NCBI RefSeq assembly: GCF_002000245.1
Contig: NZ_MTCM01000001.1
Location: 682,001 to 746,000 of the forward strand
From: Sphingobacterium sp. CZ-UAM
Lineage (GTDB): Bacteria; Bacteroidota; Bacteroidia; Sphingobacteriales; Sphingobacteriaceae
Direction of reading: 5' to 3'
Length of the DNA: 64,000 nucleotides
Below, piece by piece: positions 1-8,422 of this stretch; the first letter of the stretch is position 1, and every line of letters starts with the position of its first letter. A program made the translations under genes and the position numbers. The notes under the pieces are model-generated. The model had not been told where the DNA came from. It searched no databases and saw nothing but the letters and a program-made list of their open reading frames with translations.

Positions 1-269
1 TATTCCCGATTATTAGCAATAACTTCGGCACAACGGTCTGTACCGGATTGATGTGTATCGGATGTCATTAGCACATTGCCACCAAAGGAAAGTACTTCTG
101 CAGCTATGCGTTCGTCATCGGTCGCGACAATTACTTCGGTCAATTTTTTTGATTTCTTTACCTGCTCATATACCCGTCGGATCATGGTCTTGCCTTCAAT
201 ATCAATCAAAGGTTTACCTGGAAATCTGCTTGAAGCATATCGGGCAGGAATAATGCCTAAAAATTTCAT
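1..269 (-). CDS. kdsB: 3-deoxy-manno-octulosonate cytidylyltransferase (partial, N-terminal part)
   Basis: The gene starts at 269 on the minus strand and runs off the left edge of the window, so only about 89 residues are visible. The start reads [20 protein letters not shown], the nucleotide-binding signature of CMP-KDO synthetases, followed by an 'ATDDERI' segment typical of the nucleotidyltransferase fold. The family activates KDO with CTP for lipopolysaccharide core synthesis in the cytoplasm. The next gene upstream in transcription (dNK) is on the same strand but separated by a terminator hairpin. The product is clear although the C-terminal half is not visible. Confidence 0.9.
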   Translation of the reverse strand, partial: MKFLGIIPARYASSRFPGKPLIDIEGKTMIRRVYEQVKKSKKLTEVIVATDDERIAAEVLSFGGNVLMTSDTHQSGTDRCAEVIANNRE

Positions 270-291
270 GATAATTTGTGAATTTCTATTT

Positions 292-327
292 AATAAAAAG
301 CCTGTAAAATTATCAATTTACAGGCTC
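292..327 (-). terminator. Intrinsic terminator after the deoxynucleoside kinase gene
   Basis: The arms AGCCTGTAAA (299-308) and TTTACAGGCT (317-326) form a 10-bp perfect stem. On the minus strand it is followed by TTTTTATT, a U-tract. It sits just after the stop of the dNK gene and before kdsB. Confidence 0.75.
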
Positions 328-348
328 TTATCTATCTGTTGTCTATTG

Positions 349-966
349 TTATTCAAATAATCCGAATAATTCGGCTTCTATCTTTTGTATGATTCCACCA
401 AGATCCTCTGGATTAGTTGTGAAATCAAGATTATCTTTATCTAAAATCATGACTTTACCTTCCTTGTAATTATTGATCCATTTGTCATATTTATCATTCA
501 ATTTAGATAAATAATCCAACCGGATGCCTGATTCATAGTCACGGCCTCTTTTTTGGATATTGTTAACTAAAGTGGGAACAGACGCTTTTAAGTAGATCAA
601 TAAATCGGGTGGTTTAATGTAATGGATGATACTTTGGAATATGTTGCTATAGTTTTCAAAGTCACGGGCACTCATTAAGCCCATGTCATATAAGTTTTCG
701 GCAAAGATATAGGCATCTTCATAGATTGTACGATCCTGAATCATATTAATCTCCGTCTCCTGAAGCTTTACAATATGCCTAAAACGGCTATTCAAGAAGA
801 AGATCTGAAGATTGAAGGCCCAACGTTTCATGTCCGAATAGAAGTCCTCTAGATAAGGATTATTGTCCACGGCCTCAAACTGAGGTTCGAATTTGAAATG
901 ACTCGCCAATAATTCCGTTAGCGTCGTTTTTCCAGCACCTATATTTCCTACGATAGCTATATGCAT
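349..966 (-). CDS. Deoxynucleoside kinase (dGK/dAK-like)
   Basis: A 205-residue dNK-family kinase that phosphorylates deoxynucleosides in the salvage of DNA precursors. The P-loop GNIGAGKTT is at residues 7-15. The DR motif of the family is at 78-79 (QDRTIYED), and a lid-like arginine segment KRGRDYE lies near residue 140. Length is normal for the small bacterial dGK/dAK enzymes. The sequence does not let me decide between deoxyadenosine and deoxyguanosine as the preferred substrate. It is followed by a clear terminator and lies 15 nt downstream of trpS on the same strand, so the two are probably co-transcribed. Confidence 0.88.
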   Translation of the reverse strand: MHIAIVGNIGAGKTTLTELLASHFKFEPQFEAVDNNPYLEDFYSDMKRWAFNLQIFFLNSRFRHIVKLQETEINMIQDRTIYEDAYIFAENLYDMGLMSARDFENYSNIFQSIIHYIKPPDLLIYLKASVPTLVNNIQKRGRDYESGIRLDYLSKLNDKYDKWINNYKEGKVMILDKDNLDFTTNPEDLGGIIQKIEAELFGLFE

Positions 967-981
967 ATGCTCTTTCCTTGT

Positions 982-1980
982 TTAATAAAATCTCTTGATA
1001 CCAATAATTTCGCGAACTTCTTTTAATGTCTTACGCGCAGACTCACTCGCTTTTTCGGCGCCCAATTTTGCAACTTTTGCAATATAAGCATCATCGTTTG
1101 ATATGTCTTCAATACGAAGGCGTACATCATTTGTTGCTAAAACCATATCTTCGGCCAATTGCTTTTTGAAGTCGCCATAACGGATCTCACATTTATTGTA
1201 AAGCTCGTCAAAGTGCTGTAATGTATCGGGCGTCGAAACCACTTTCATAAGATCAAATAAATTTTGGACCGCTTCGGGTTTGGGTTGATTCATTTCCGTT
1301 GGGCCAGAGTCGGAGACTGCACGCATCACTTTTTTACGAATGGCATCCGCGGTATCCGAAAGATAGATACAATCAGCTTCACCATTGGATTTGCCCATTT
1401 TACCTTGTCCTGCCAATCCTGGTATTTTAACCAATTTGTCGGAGTAGGAGAAAGCAAAAGCTTCCTTAAAATAATCGACATTATATAAACGATTAAAACG
1501 ATTGCCAAAAGTACGTGTCATTTCTAAATGTTGTTCCTGGTCTTTTCCGACAGGGACTTTCGTTCCATGGTGGATTAGGATGTCACAAGCCATTAACACG
1601 GGATAGGTCAGCAAGCCGGCATTGACATTGTCAGGGTTACTGCGTACTTTATCTTTAAAAGCTGTCGCACGCTCAAGTTCGCCCAAATAGGCATTCATAT
1701 TCATGTACAAGTAAAGCTCAGCAACTTCAGGGACATCGGATTGAACGTAAATAGTTGATTTTTCGGGGTCTATACCTGCCGCTAAATATTCAACGATGAC
1801 TTGACGTACAGTACCCTGAAGACCATGCGGGGTCGGGTGTGTCGTCAAAGAATGCAGATCCGCAATAAAAAAAAAGCAATTATATTCATTTTGCATTTTC
1901 ACAAAATTGCTCAATGCACCATAGTAATTTCCTAAATGTAATTTTCCGGTACTTCTGATACCACTAACAACTGTTTCCAT
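982..1980 (-). CDS. trpS: Tryptophanyl-tRNA synthetase
   Basis: This 332-residue class I aminoacyl-tRNA synthetase charges tRNA-Trp in the cytoplasm. The class I signatures are both visible: TGKLHLGNYYGAL (HIGH-type motif, residues about 11-23) and GKMGKS (KMSKS-type loop, about 193-198). The length matches bacterial TrpS. The start ATG at 1980 is the only in-frame start that keeps the N-terminal VVSGIRSTG strand. No T-box or other leader element is evident upstream, as expected outside Firmicutes. It is transcribed toward the dNK gene. Confidence 0.95.
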   Translation of the reverse strand: METVVSGIRSTGKLHLGNYYGALSNFVKMQNEYNCFFFIADLHSLTTHPTPHGLQGTVRQVIVEYLAAGIDPEKSTIYVQSDVPEVAELYLYMNMNAYLGELERATAFKDKVRSNPDNVNAGLLTYPVLMACDILIHHGTKVPVGKDQEQHLEMTRTFGNRFNRLYNVDYFKEAFAFSYSDKLVKIPGLAGQGKMGKSNGEADCIYLSDTADAIRKKVMRAVSDSGPTEMNQPKPEAVQNLFDLMKVVSTPDTLQHFDELYNKCEIRYGDFKKQLAEDMVLATNDVRLRIEDISNDDAYIAKVAKLGAEKASESARKTLKEVREIIGIKRFY

Positions 1981-2057
1981 ATTCCTGCGAATTTACGGAT
2001 AAATTTGACAAAGTAGAATTAAATTCCGTGAGTCAGCTGCCTTTTAATGGATTGTTG

Positions 2058-2870
2058 TTATTTTTTTAATTTTTTTGCTTCGTTCCAGTAGACGTCCATT
2101 TCTTCGAGGCTCATATCTTGTAGCTGTAGCTGGTTTTCCGCCGCTTTTTGCTCTAGATAAGTAAATCGGCTGATGAACTTTTTATTAGTACGTTCTAATG
2201 CATTTTCAGGATTGATACCAATGTGTCGTGCATAATTTATGAGCGAGAATAAGAGGTCGCCAAATTCAGCTTCCGCCTTTTCACGGTCAATGGCTTCGGT
2301 GGTCTCGATATTGAATTCTGTTTTAAATTCCGCGAGTTCTTCCTCAACTTTTTCCCATACTTGTCTTTTGTCCTCCCAATCAAAACCAACTCCTCTTACT
2401 TTGTCCTGGATGCGGTAGGCTTTGACAAGAGCAGGTAATCCCTTTGGAACACCAGCGAGAACCGATTTATTGCCCTCCTTAAGTTTGATGGCTTCCCAGT
2501 TGGACTTCACTTGATCTTCGGTGTTTGCATTTGCATCAGCATAGATATGGGGATGGCGGGTAATCAGCTTATCACAGATAGCATTCAAGACATCCACGAT
2601 GTTAAAATGCCCTTCTTCTTCTGCAATACGGGCATAGAACAGCAGGTGCATCAGCACGTCGCCAAGCTCCTTTTTTATTTCAGGGTAATCCTGTTCCAAG
2701 ATAGCATCTGTTAACTCATATAGCTCTTCGATCGTTAGATGACGCAAAGATTCCATGGTTTGTTTCTTGTCCCAAGGGCATTCAATTCTTAGGGTATATA
2801 AAACATCGAGTAGACGTTGGAATGCAAGTTGGGGGGTATGCTGGTAAGCCGGAGCTGCTAGATTTGCCAT
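2058..2870 (-). CDS. mazG: Nucleoside triphosphate pyrophosphohydrolase MazG
   Basis: A 270-residue protein with the tandem MazG fold: a first domain around residues 15-130 (LRIECPWDKKQTMESL, then EELYELTDAI and the metal-binding EIKKELGDVLMHLLFY) and a second around 160-260 (EELAEF, EFGDLLFSLINYAR). The family hydrolyses (d)NTPs to monophosphates and pyrophosphate and removes aberrant nucleotides. The EExxE and ExxD motifs are intact in both halves. The length and the two-domain layout agree with E. coli-type MazG. A TAnnTTTG-like -7 element lies at 2893-2900 upstream of the start. Confidence 0.92.
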   Translation of the reverse strand: MANLAAPAYQHTPQLAFQRLLDVLYTLRIECPWDKKQTMESLRHLTIEELYELTDAILEQDYPEIKKELGDVLMHLLFYARIAEEEGHFNIVDVLNAICDKLITRHPHIYADANANTEDQVKSNWEAIKLKEGNKSVLAGVPKGLPALVKAYRIQDKVRGVGFDWEDKRQVWEKVEEELAEFKTEFNIETTEAIDREKAEAEFGDLLFSLINYARHIGINPENALERTNKKFISRFTYLEQKAAENQLQLQDMSLEEMDVYWNEAKKLKK

Positions 2871-2892
2871 ATGATATTGAGTTTTCGTGTTA

Positions 2893-2900
2893 CAAAAATA
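2893..2900 (-). promoter_or_regulatory. Candidate -7 promoter element upstream of mazG
   Basis: On the minus strand the bases read TATTTTTG, matching TAnnTTTG. I do not see a TTTG at the usual 19-nt distance, so only the -7 half is supported. Confidence 0.35.
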
Positions 2901-3008
2901 GAAATATGATTTCTAATAAACTATTTGAAATTGAGGAAAACAAAAGTGGGGAGCTGGCCGTTTTATAATAAAAAAGCATTATTTAGATCAACTTAAGAAC
3001 AATCAGTT

Positions 3009-3308
3009 ATGGAGAGAATGCATGGATACTCGTCAGCTAGCGTGGCATTGGAAAAGTTAAGCGGCTTGGGCTATACGATAGATTATAACATCGAATTTGA
3101 GGATTTATTGGCGCATGCAGACGAATTTAAGATCGATTACCTATTTCGCTATGAGGGAGCATCAGATCCAGATGATGAGTCTACGGTATATGGGATAAGC
3201 CGGAATTCAGGAGAAAAAGGGGTGTTCGTAGCAGGTAATTTATCCTTGATTGAGGGAAAGAAGCGGGATATTCTACTTCAGTTGGAACTAAAAGAGCGAG
3301 AACATTAG
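3009..3308 (+). CDS. Small conserved-looking protein of unknown function
   Basis: A 99-residue acidic soluble protein with no signal peptide and no membrane segment. The sequence around residues 45-85 (DYLFRYEGASDPDDEST, then VYGISRNSGEKGVF) resembles a family of about 100-residue Bacteroidota proteins. From memory, that family is often labelled, probably wrongly, as phosphoribosylpyrophosphate synthetase. No catalytic motif is visible, so I assign no function. It stands alone on the plus strand with its own downstream terminator. Confidence 0.6.
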   Translation: MERMHGYSSASVALEKLSGLGYTIDYNIEFEDLLAHADEFKIDYLFRYEGASDPDDESTVYGISRNSGEKGVFVAGNLSLIEGKKRDILLQLELKEREH

Positions 3309-3410
3309 CGTTAAATCTATTCCTAAAAAAGTAGCTATTCATATAATTAAGGTATGGAGGGAAATATCGGCTAATCTAATTTGGCAAAATTTGTGTTGTT
3401 AACACGCACG

Positions 3411-3446
3411 ATAAGAGGATAGTGATTTTCAGTATCCTCTTTTTTG
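3411..3446 (+). terminator. Intrinsic terminator
   Basis: The stem AAGAGGATA (3413-3421) pairs with TATCCTCTT (3433-3441), and a T-run follows on the plus strand. It lies about 100 nt after the 99-residue gene. Confidence 0.7.
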
Positions 3447-3494
3447 ACGCTAAATTTTGTTGAATTATTAACCATTTTCTAAATTATAATTAAT

Positions 3495-4184
3495 ATGATT
3501 TTATACATCGGTATTTTTGCTGTGATCGTAGTTGTCTGTGTTTTTTTCTCGCTCATGATGATGAAAAAGCAAAAAGAGACGGCTAGAAAGTATGAAGGAG
3601 AGGCCGGAATTGCTTTGGCTTCTGGTATTAAGGATGAACTGTTGCGCCAGGAGTTTCGAGCATTAACCAAACAAATGAATGGAGCTCCAATTGAGGCATT
3701 TACACAATGTGCTTATATCGCTACTGTAGGTGATAAGGTAGCTTCTGCAGCGGCAACCGCGGCGAAAACTGTGGCTTGGGCCGCAGTTGGAGTGAAGGCA
3801 AGATATACCGAGCGTGACAACGCCTCCTTTCTTGTCCTTAGCAACAATGAATTGCATTATGTGTTTTTTGATGATGGTGAAGCCAAAGATCATTTGATTT
3901 TTGATCATCAGACGTTGTTGAACGCTCGGCCGGCCCAAATCAGTAACTCAGAAAAGGTTACGCGTATGGGGTCCATTATGGGATTGAAGCCTAAAAAAAT
4001 GCACCTTGATATCAATGGAAATAGTGTTGATATTATCTATTATGGCACTGTACAACGGATGCCTGATGGAATTATATCTCCAGGCTCAGGTATGTTTGAA
4101 ACACAGTCGAAACTTCAATTGATGGGACGCTTTTTTTTAGACAGGCTGTATCAAAAATACCCACAGCTTCGGGATCAAGACTAG
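3495..4184 (+). CDS. Membrane-anchored protein of unknown function
   Basis: This 229-residue protein has one N-terminal hydrophobic segment (about residues 2-24, rich in I, V and F) followed by MMMKKQK, so it probably sits as a single-pass protein with its body in the cytoplasm. The rest is soluble, with an Ala-rich helix near residues 85-105 and a beta-rich C-terminal half. I recognise no domain. A bidirectional hairpin just downstream ends this gene and the convergent sulfatase gene. Confidence 0.6.
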   Translation: MILYIGIFAVIVVVCVFFSLMMMKKQKETARKYEGEAGIALASGIKDELLRQEFRALTKQMNGAPIEAFTQCAYIATVGDKVASAAATAAKTVAWAAVGVKARYTERDNASFLVLSNNELHYVFFDDGEAKDHLIFDHQTLLNARPAQISNSEKVTRMGSIMGLKPKKMHLDINGNSVDIIYYGTVQRMPDGIISPGSGMFETQSKLQLMGRFFLDRLYQKYPQLRDQD

Positions 4185-4230
4185 TTTGATGAATTGTAGG
4201 GATACAGTTTATAAAGTCGATTATATAAAA

Positions 4231-4273
4231 AAAAGAGCGGCACCTGATATTATTATGGTGCCGCTATTTTTCA
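4231..4273. terminator. Bidirectional terminator between convergent genes
   Basis: The stem AGCGGCACC (4236-4244) pairs with GGTGCCGCT (4257-4265). It is flanked by an A-run on the left and a T-run on the right, so it can act in both directions between the 229-residue gene (+) and the sulfatase (-). Confidence 0.8.
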
Positions 4274-4340
4274 TCAGCTATCTCGATGTTAATCGATGGA
4301 TAATCAATGAAAATAGAGACCGCTTTAATTTATTATCTTG

Positions 4341-5900
4341 TTATTTGTTCGCTAAATTTTCATTGATCAACTGCTGCTGGAAAGAAGAACGGCTTGCATC
4401 ACTATCTTCAGCTTCCTCTTTGAGTTTAATGAGTTCTTTTTTTAATCGATTTATCTCTTTTATGTACTGCTTGTCATGGATCGCATTATGTGTTTCCATG
4501 GGGTCTTTTTGCAGATCATAGAATTCCCATGCTGGAGCGGTAGTTTTTTTATCGGTACCGGTCATTTCCAGTGGTTGTCCATAAAAATAGATGAGTTTAT
4601 AGCGTTCGTCACGAACACCCAGGTGGGCAGGGCGTATAGGGGCGTGTTGCCAATAGCGATAATACATTGATTTGCGCCAATTGTTTGGTGTAACACCAGC
4701 CAGGTTTTTGCGAAAACTTTTTCCCTGTATATAAGCCGGTTTTTTTATACCTGCATAGTCTGCAAATAGTGCCGCAAAGTCTATATTTAGGACCATATCA
4801 TCGAGTTTACTGCCCGCTTTAATTTCTTTTGGGTAACGGATGACAAATGGCATACGGAGCGACTCTTCGTACATCAGTCGTTTGTCCATAAAATTATGCT
4901 CTCCAAGAAAATAGCCCTGGTCTGATGCGAGGATAATTACTGTGTTTTCATCAATTTTGGATGTTTTTAGATAACGCATAATCTTCCCGAGATTGTCATC
5001 CACGCCTGCGACACAGCGTAAATAATCCTTCATAAGCTTTTGGTAAATCTTTTTGCGGGCATCCAGGGCATTCATGCCTTTGGTGGAGAAAGGAAGGTCA
5101 GGGTAGCTGGTCCAGAAGGGGCCAGTGGATGCTTTTTCATAGCGCTGACCAAGTTCTTCGAGAGGCTGGCCTTCAAAAGATCGCCCAGTGGTTGTTGCGC
5201 CAGAATCCAGAAAAGTTTCGGGATAAGGGAATTCAATATCCTGATATAAATCCTTGAATCTATCGGCGAATTCAAAAGGCTCATGCGTCGCTTTATAATG
5301 ACATAGTAAAAAGAAAGGTTTGTCAGGATTGCGCTGCGATAGCCAATCAAGGCTTAATTGTGTTGTAATATCATCTACATAACCGGTGTAGGGGCTGCCG
5401 GCCTCTTCATTGTCATTCCAGTTATCGTTGGAAAGATATGTTGGGTTATGGTAAACACCATGTCCTGGCAGGACCTTAAAATCATCAAATCCCGAAGGTT
5501 TCTTTTTAAGATGCCATTTTCCGAAAACAGCCGTTTGGTAGCCTGCACGTTGTAGGTCTTTGGCGATATTCTCCCTGTCCGGATTCAGGGCATCATCCAG
5601 GGTGTAAACCTGGTTTTTGTTGCTGTATTGTCCGGTAAGGATGGATGCTCGACTAGGTGTGCAGATGGAGTTGGTACAGAATGCGTTATTTAGCGTTGCG
5701 CCTTGTTTAGCAAGATTTTCGATGTTGGGGTTCTTTACAATATCTTTTAAAATTCCGCCATAAACACCCCAAGCTTGCGCAGTGAAGTCATCAGTAAGGA
5801 TAAAGATAATATTTGGACGTGTTTTATTGTCGATTTCTTGCTGAGCTTGTGTTATAAATGGTAGTAAGCCGCAGATAAACCAAAATAGTTTTTTATTCAT
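4341..5900 (-). CDS. Secreted sulfatase (arylsulfatase A-like)
   Basis: A 519-residue type I sulfatase with a signal peptide (MNKKLFWFICGLLPFITQAQ). The CTPSR motif at residues 80-84 holds the Cys that becomes formylglycine. Metal-binding residues appear early (FILTDDF, D37/D38) and late (ILASDQGYFLGEHN). Enzymes of this family remove sulfate esters from sulfated glycans or other sulfated compounds in the periplasm. They need a formylglycine-generating enzyme, which is not encoded in this window. There is no SusCD pair or glycosidase beside it, so the substrate cannot be inferred from context. The C-terminal region is charged and helical. Confidence 0.88.
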   Translation of the reverse strand: MNKKLFWFICGLLPFITQAQQEIDNKTRPNIIFILTDDFTAQAWGVYGGILKDIVKNPNIENLAKQGATLNNAFCTNSICTPSRASILTGQYSNKNQVYTLDDALNPDRENIAKDLQRAGYQTAVFGKWHLKKKPSGFDDFKVLPGHGVYHNPTYLSNDNWNDNEEAGSPYTGYVDDITTQLSLDWLSQRNPDKPFFLLCHYKATHEPFEFADRFKDLYQDIEFPYPETFLDSGATTTGRSFEGQPLEELGQRYEKASTGPFWTSYPDLPFSTKGMNALDARKKIYQKLMKDYLRCVAGVDDNLGKIMRYLKTSKIDENTVIILASDQGYFLGEHNFMDKRLMYEESLRMPFVIRYPKEIKAGSKLDDMVLNIDFAALFADYAGIKKPAYIQGKSFRKNLAGVTPNNWRKSMYYRYWQHAPIRPAHLGVRDERYKLIYFYGQPLEMTGTDKKTTAPAWEFYDLQKDPMETHNAIHDKQYIKEINRLKKELIKLKEEAEDSDASRSSFQQQLINENLANK

Positions 5901-6168
5901 GTATATTCTCCTTATGTGTGCAATTCATTCCGTCTAATGCATAATCGTACAGATGCTGGTTTAGGTCTGTTCGGCCTTGCATAACAAAGCTACCAAATTC
6001 CAGTCATATTCGCATTGTGATCGCCAAAAGTCTACTTTCTTAAAGTGGAATGAATCTGCGGACGCGAAAACTGCATACTACTAATAGGCCGAAATCGATA
6101 TCTTATAAATACGGGAGTATATGCTACTGATCTGTCATCGTAATTTTAAGCATTATCGTTCAATTCTT

Positions 6169-6750
6169 TTAATCATCTATACCTTTACCATCCAAAATAT
6201 GCTGATAATATTTTTCGATCCTGGCCACACGCGTTTTTGCCTGTTTTGCCTGATTGAAATAAAATAAATATCCTTTTTGGCGCCCCGGAGTAAGGGATCG
6301 AAATGCCTGTTGAAATTCTTTGTCTTCATTTAACGCCTTCGCGAATTCTTCAGGAATGGGATAGTCTTCCGTTTTTCGCATACTGACCTTTGCGCCGGAC
6401 TTTTCAATCACGATCGCTTCCTGGATATAATTTACGATTGTTTCCCTTAAATTTGCAATTTGTTCAATGTTCGTAAATCTGAGTTGTCGGCCTGCTTGGA
6501 CGTTTTCAGTCTGTTGAATCAATAGCTGTTTTTTATCCTTCAAGAGGGCGCCTTTATGGAATAATAAGGCACAGTAATCTTTGAATCCGTGAATTAAAAC
6601 AATATTTTTTCCTTCATAGGTATAACATGGGTGCATCCATTTGTAATCCTCTACGAGCGATTGGTTTTCGGTGACAATTTCTCGTAATAAATTAAATTCT
6701 TCGTTCCATTTTTTTGCATGCTCGAAGAAGTGTGTTGCTTTTAGGTTCAT
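6169..6750 (-). CDS. YdeI/OmpD-associated family protein with DUF1801-like N-terminus
   Basis: A 193-residue soluble protein. Residues 1-115 resemble DUF1801 (WMHPCYTYEGKNIVLIHGF followed by ALLFHKGALLKD). Residues 125-190 carry the YdeI-type C-terminal domain, with PIPEEFAKAL and the LTPGRQKGYLFYFNQAKQ signature. The biochemical role of these domains is not established. It is the last gene of a minus-strand run that begins with an ArsR-type regulator and an AHSA1/SRPBCC protein, a combination common in Bacteroidota. Co-transcription is likely given the 30-nt gap. Confidence 0.78.
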   Translation of the reverse strand: MNLKATHFFEHAKKWNEEFNLLREIVTENQSLVEDYKWMHPCYTYEGKNIVLIHGFKDYCALLFHKGALLKDKKQLLIQQTENVQAGRQLRFTNIEQIANLRETIVNYIQEAIVIEKSGAKVSMRKTEDYPIPEEFAKALNEDKEFQQAFRSLTPGRQKGYLFYFNQAKQAKTRVARIEKYYQHILDGKGIDD

Positions 6751-6780
6751 GATGCTGTTTTTGGTTTAATTAGTTGCGTG

Positions 6781-7245
6781 TTAGATATGTTTGGCTGCAA
6801 TTGTCTCAAGTCTGTTGTGGGCAATATTAATGCCTTGTGCAAAGGGCATTTGAAGGAGCTTGTCACGGAATTCGATGGACTGAAATATAATATGCATGCG
6901 GAGTTTGCTGCTATTGTCGGTTACTTTTTCGAAGTACAGATATTCCAACTGTACGGGGAAAGGGCTGTCTTCCATTTCGAATGTTCTCGTGATTTTCTCA
7001 TTTGGTATAAATTCGTGTATTGTGCCGTTCGCTTTAAATACAACATTATTATTGTGAGAAGTTTCAAAGGCATAGGAGCCATGTTTTTGATTGTCCCATT
7101 TCAGTACTTTAGTTCCCATCCACTGCTCAAAGATTTCAGCTTCTTTATACGCTTTAAATAAAAGTGATAGCGGTAAATCAAATTCCCTGGTGATCAAAAT
7201 TTCCTGCTTACCCTCTTCGGCATGGATTTTTGTTTTCTTTTCCAT
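6781..7245 (-). CDS. SRPBCC / AHSA1-domain protein
   Basis: A 154-residue START-like protein of the Activator of Hsp90 ATPase 1 homology family. The typical opening is present (ITREFDLPLSLLFKAYKEAEIFEQWMG), as is the C-terminal helix lining the ligand cavity. The protein is cytoplasmic with no signal peptide. It starts 1 nt after the stop of the ArsR regulator, so the two are translationally linked. In such pairs the regulator usually controls the AHSA1 gene. The ligand is unknown. Confidence 0.82.
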   Translation of the reverse strand: MEKKTKIHAEEGKQEILITREFDLPLSLLFKAYKEAEIFEQWMGTKVLKWDNQKHGSYAFETSHNNNVVFKANGTIHEFIPNEKITRTFEMEDSPFPVQLEYLYFEKVTDNSSKLRMHIIFQSIEFRDKLLQMPFAQGINIAHNRLETIAAKHI

Positions 7246-7246
7246 C

Positions 7247-7567
7247 TTATTTGTCCTTGTAATTTTTCATAATTTCTTCCAATTTATTAAATCGATCATC
7301 CCACATGTCGCGGAAGGGTTCAATAAAATCAGCGATTTCTTTCATTTTTGGCGGATTGAGCTGGTAGTAAATTTCGCGACCGTGTTGCTCCGATTTCAGA
7401 AGCTCACATTCACTAAGAATCTGCAGGTGCTTGGATACCGTTGGCCTTGCGGTGTTAAAGTTTGCCGCAATAGCTCCTGCGGTCATGGATTGCGACACCA
7501 AAAGAAGGAGAATGGCTCTTCGGGTTGGGTCTGCAATGGCTTGGAAAACATCTCTTCTTAAATTCAT
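7247..7567 (-). CDS. ArsR-family transcriptional regulator
   Basis: A 106-residue winged-helix regulator. Residues 10-85 show the family pattern: [17 protein letters not shown], then the recognition helix [17 protein letters not shown] and the wing REIYYQLNP. No CxC-type metal-binding motif is present, so this is the non-metal subtype commonly found in front of AHSA1 proteins. It heads the three-gene minus-strand operon and probably autoregulates it. Confidence 0.88.
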   Translation of the reverse strand: MNLRRDVFQAIADPTRRAILLLLVSQSMTAGAIAANFNTARPTVSKHLQILSECELLKSEQHGREIYYQLNPPKMKEIADFIEPFRDMWDDRFNKLEEIMKNYKDK

Positions 7568-8422
7568 TGTGAAGTTATTTGACTACAAATTTATATGTTG
7601 CCGTTTAACTACACAAGTGTTTTTTATATTTTTTTTGTTTTAAGCCGGAATAAGTGATTGGTTAGCCATGGATTGACTAACGATTTTAGGTGGATGTTTA
7701 AAACGAATAAACATTTCTTTGTATGTATGTACAATGTTGTGTTTTCTTGTGTTGAACTAGGTGGTGTTAATAGCTTTGATATGATGGTGTATTTATTTGC
7801 TTGAATAGCGAGGGTATTCCTATGCGATCGCTTGCTTTGGGCTTTTTCTTAAAAAAACAACAAAAAATTTGAAATTAAAATTTTAATATGTAACTATGTA
7901 TATACAAGAAAGAGCTATTTAATATAGGCTTGCTCTTAACTAACCAAAAATTATGAGCCAAAGTATCATTTATTACTTTAGGAGGCACACCCTCCTCTGT
8001 TTGTTTTTGACGGGGACTATTCTTAATTTTTCTTGGTTGAGTTGAATCCCCGTCTTGATGATATCGATGTCGAGCTGTTATATCGACACAAAAATGGGGT
8101 TATGGGGATCAAGATATTCGTGTCGAATAGAGTTGGTACAACTTTGAGGCAAATACAAGTTTTATTAGATATAGGGCATTGTTTAAACCGGATCCAAATG
8201 CTGAGAATACTTTTTCCGTCGCATATGTCGGGCTTGTAGTTCCCGGATTGGAACGTGAGCTTGATAAAGCTAAATTTAAAGAATATGTGCTTCCCATGGA
8301 CGCTACCGCCAATCATGGGTGAGTGATACCTAATATGTGGGATGGAAGTTATGGAGTGCCAGGCTTTGTGTATATACGAGAGATAAGAATAATTAAAAGT
8401 CTAAATCAATTACTATTATAAG
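7568..8422. other. Long intergenic stretch with coding remnants
   Basis: This 855-base gap has no intact gene. The left part (7568-7950) is AT-rich and contains no ORF or hairpin that I can support. The right part (7953-8322) looks like a decayed gene and is listed separately. A TATATAC-GAGA-like segment occurs near both 7896 and 8371. Confidence 0.5.
7953..8322 (+). pseudogene. Possible decayed gene (signal peptide plus broken coding remnants)
   Basis: An ATG at 7953 opens a 30-codon reading frame resembling a signal sequence (RRHTLLCLFLTGTILNF), which ends at a stop at 8043-8045. From 8062 a different frame gives protein-like sequence to 8322, interrupted by one TAG at 8128. After that stop it includes SWYNFEANTSFIRYRALF and FKPDPNAENTFSVAYVG. 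Frame changes plus a stop within plausible coding sequence suggest a pseudogene. The parent family is not recognised. It lies directly in front of a secreted glycoside-hydrolase-like gene, so it may be the relic of a functionally linked secreted protein. Confidence 0.35.

Noticed and set aside
53..360. Two overlapping plus-strand ORFs at the left edge
   Set aside because: They are antisense to kdsB, whose reading frame gives a clear family match on the minus strand.
3361..3446. Possible small RNA or riboswitch before the 229-residue gene
   Set aside because: The only structure is a simple hairpin with a T-run, fully explained as the terminator of the preceding gene.
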